Under the pieces are notes generated by a model. That model saw nothing but the letters and a program-made list of their open reading frames with translations. It searched no databases and was not told the origin of the DNA. The position numbers and the translations under genes are program-made. A stretch of DNA of 21,203 bases, from positions 1 through 21,203 of the forward strand of contig JAZDMJ010000003.1 of assembly GCA_043801115.1 (NCBI GenBank), written 5' to 3'. Shown here piece after piece: positions 20,461-21,203 of this stretch (within the stretch, counting starts at the first letter, position 1; each line of letters begins with the position of its first letter). The DNA comes from CAZHUN01 sp043801115. Its GTDB lineage: Archaea > Iainarchaeota > Iainarchaeia > Iainarchaeales > UBA10191.

Positions 20461-20509
20461 ATGACGGAGTTTAAACGGCCTTTTTGGGGCGTTTGAAATT
20501 TTTGGGGTG

Positions 20510-20875
20510 ATGGATTTGGGTTTCATGGATAAAGTGTTCGCGAAGAGCACAAGCGACGAGAATATTGAAGAGTTTTTGAACAACTTGGACGTCAGCGAAG
20601 AATCAATGTACGAAGACGCGGATGCCCTCGTCAAGCCAATGGCCTTGAGCGCTGATACCGACACTAAGACGGTTACGGACGAAATCAAGAAGGGAAATTT
20701 AGTATTGCTCAACATCGGCGACATGCAAAAGCGCAACGCGGGACAACTGCGGGACATGATCGGCAAAGTCAAAGAAGCCGCCGTCTCCATTAACGGGGAC
20801 ATTGCGCGCATTTCGGCCGACCGAGTGTTAGTCACTCCGCAAAACGTCAAAATCATCAAACGCCGCGGAGAGTAG
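20510..20875 (+). CDS. sepF: SepF-family cell division protein, 121 residues
   Basis: SepF anchors FtsZ to the membrane in archaea and many bacteria. The N-terminus (MDLGFMDKVFAKS) could be the amphipathic membrane-binding helix. An acidic linker follows (about 14-40), and then the SepF domain: TDEIKKGNLVLLNIGDMQKRNAGQLRDMIGKVKEAA followed by VSINGDIARISADRVLVTPQNVKII. The ATG at 20510 is preferred to the GTG one codon before, since the Met-Asp-Leu-Gly-Phe opening suits a membrane helix; an ATG at 20525 is a third choice and would shorten it. It is divergent from orc1 and followed within 18 bases by the partial gene, so likely in one operon. No ftsZ is in the window. Confidence 0.88.
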   Translation: MDLGFMDKVFAKSTSDENIEEFLNNLDVSEESMYEDADALVKPMALSADTDTKTVTDEIKKGNLVLLNIGDMQKRNAGQLRDMIGKVKEAAVSINGDIARISADRVLVTPQNVKIIKRRGE

Positions 20876-20893
20876 TTTTTCCCGGGTAAAAGC

Positions 20894-21203
20894 ATGCCCT
20901 TAAACCAGCCTGCTTTTCCCATTTCCTTCCCCTTGGAAGACGTCAGTTCATCCCTCGAAAGTTTATTGAAAGAAAAAGGATGGCGGAATTTCGACCAGGG
21001 CGATATTTCCCTCTCCTATACTCCGTACTACTTTTTCTCGTACGATTTTTTCACGGAAACCGAAGAACCCGAATCGAAAGTCAAATTCGTGCAGGAAACC
21101 AATTCGGGCTTTTCGAGTTTGAACGGAAGCACGGGAGAATTAAACGAATCCTTGTACTCCATTATTGAAGGCGGAGAACCCCAAGTCATTGAAAAACCCG
21201 AAC
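20894..21203 (+). CDS. uncharacterised protein, 3' end outside the window (103 codons seen)
   Basis: An open frame begins at ATG 20894 and runs without a stop to the end of the window. The visible part starts MPLNQPAFPISFPLEDV, has a helix (SSLESLLKEKGWRNFD), then an aromatic strand ISLSYTPYYFFSYDFFTE and a strand-rich piece KVKFVQETNSGFSSLNGSTGELNESLYSII, ending in an acidic stretch. There is no signal peptide. The L-S-Y-x-P-Y-Y-F-F-S-Y-D pattern with a later G-x-x-x-L-N-x-x-T-G-E-L looks vaguely familiar from archaeal hypothetical proteins, but I cannot name a family. It follows sepF by 18 bases on the same strand, so a shared message is likely. Confidence 0.65.
   Translation, partial: MPLNQPAFPISFPLEDVSSSLESLLKEKGWRNFDQGDISLSYTPYYFFSYDFFTETEEPESKVKFVQETNSGFSSLNGSTGELNESLYSIIEGGEPQVIEKPE

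Larger units (their letters stand above)
20401..20507. other. orc1-sepF intergenic region with repeated words, candidate origin
   Basis: Between the two divergent genes lie two GTTTAAA words (20401-20407 and 20469-20475), an A/T core (TTATATATAGG near 20435-20445 and TATAAAAT at 20453-20460) and two exact copies of TTTTTGGGG (20481-20489 and 20499-20507), 18 bases apart. G-runs beside an A/T-rich duplex next to an orc1 gene are typical of archaeal origins, but no canonical ORB is seen, so this stays a candidate. Confidence 0.3.

Noticed and set aside
1..21203. CRISPR array, insertion sequence, rRNA or tRNA genes
   Set aside because: I looked for spaced direct repeats, transposase-like products and tRNA T-arms and found none; the repeats seen are short and local.

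Overview
The window is archaeal chromosomal DNA. It carries a KH/beta-CASP termination nuclease (aCPSF1/FttA), a proteasome beta subunit, archaeal NAC with a UBA tail, Orc1/Cdc6, Hel308, a Fap7-type adenylate kinase, archaeal-type SepF and a long SlyD-like FKBP. Most genes lack a Shine-Dalgarno sequence. Instead they have an A/T-rich box A centred about 26-28 bases upstream of the start codon, the pattern of leaderless archaeal transcripts. Many surface and small proteins match nothing I recognise, which suggests a poorly characterised, perhaps DPANN-like lineage; the window alone does not settle this.

Layout. 1-840: a tiny basic protein, a PD-(D/E)XK-like nuclease and a 29-residue single-helix membrane peptide, with codon use unlike the rest (many CGA and AGA). 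839-2432 (minus): two uncharacterised genes, one with an HExxE...H motif, then a RelE/ParE-type toxin with its ribbon-helix-helix antitoxin and a palindromic operator. 2534-6562 (plus): a 1342-residue surface protein with a lipobox and a C-terminal membrane helix. 6586-7697 (minus): an operon of HIT protein, small membrane protein and double zinc finger. 7731-9397 (minus): Fap7 kinase overlapping a surface protein. 9398-9959: a 560-base stretch with a possible 43-residue gene, a hairpin/T-tract terminator and a nested inverted-repeat block that may be a structured RNA. 9960-13784 (minus): FKBP, proteasome beta, aCPSF1 and a second HIT protein. 13837-15751: a membrane-anchored protein, NAC, and a small surface protein with a VPxxxP-type C-terminal tripartite tail. 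15778-18835 (plus): an uncharacterised protein, a 72-residue conserved protein and Hel308. 18836-20367 (minus): a 94-residue protein and Orc1/Cdc6. 20510-end (plus): SepF and the start of an unknown gene.

How it fits together. The core is information processing and protein quality control: transcription termination and RNA turnover (aCPSF1), protein folding and turnover (NAC, FKBP, proteasome), replication and repair (Orc1/Cdc6, Hel308) and division (SepF). Four exported or anchored envelope proteins lie among these. Two divergent gene pairs appear to share one central box A placed symmetrically about 26-28 bases from both start codons. I see no CRISPR array, rRNA, tRNA or insertion sequence.
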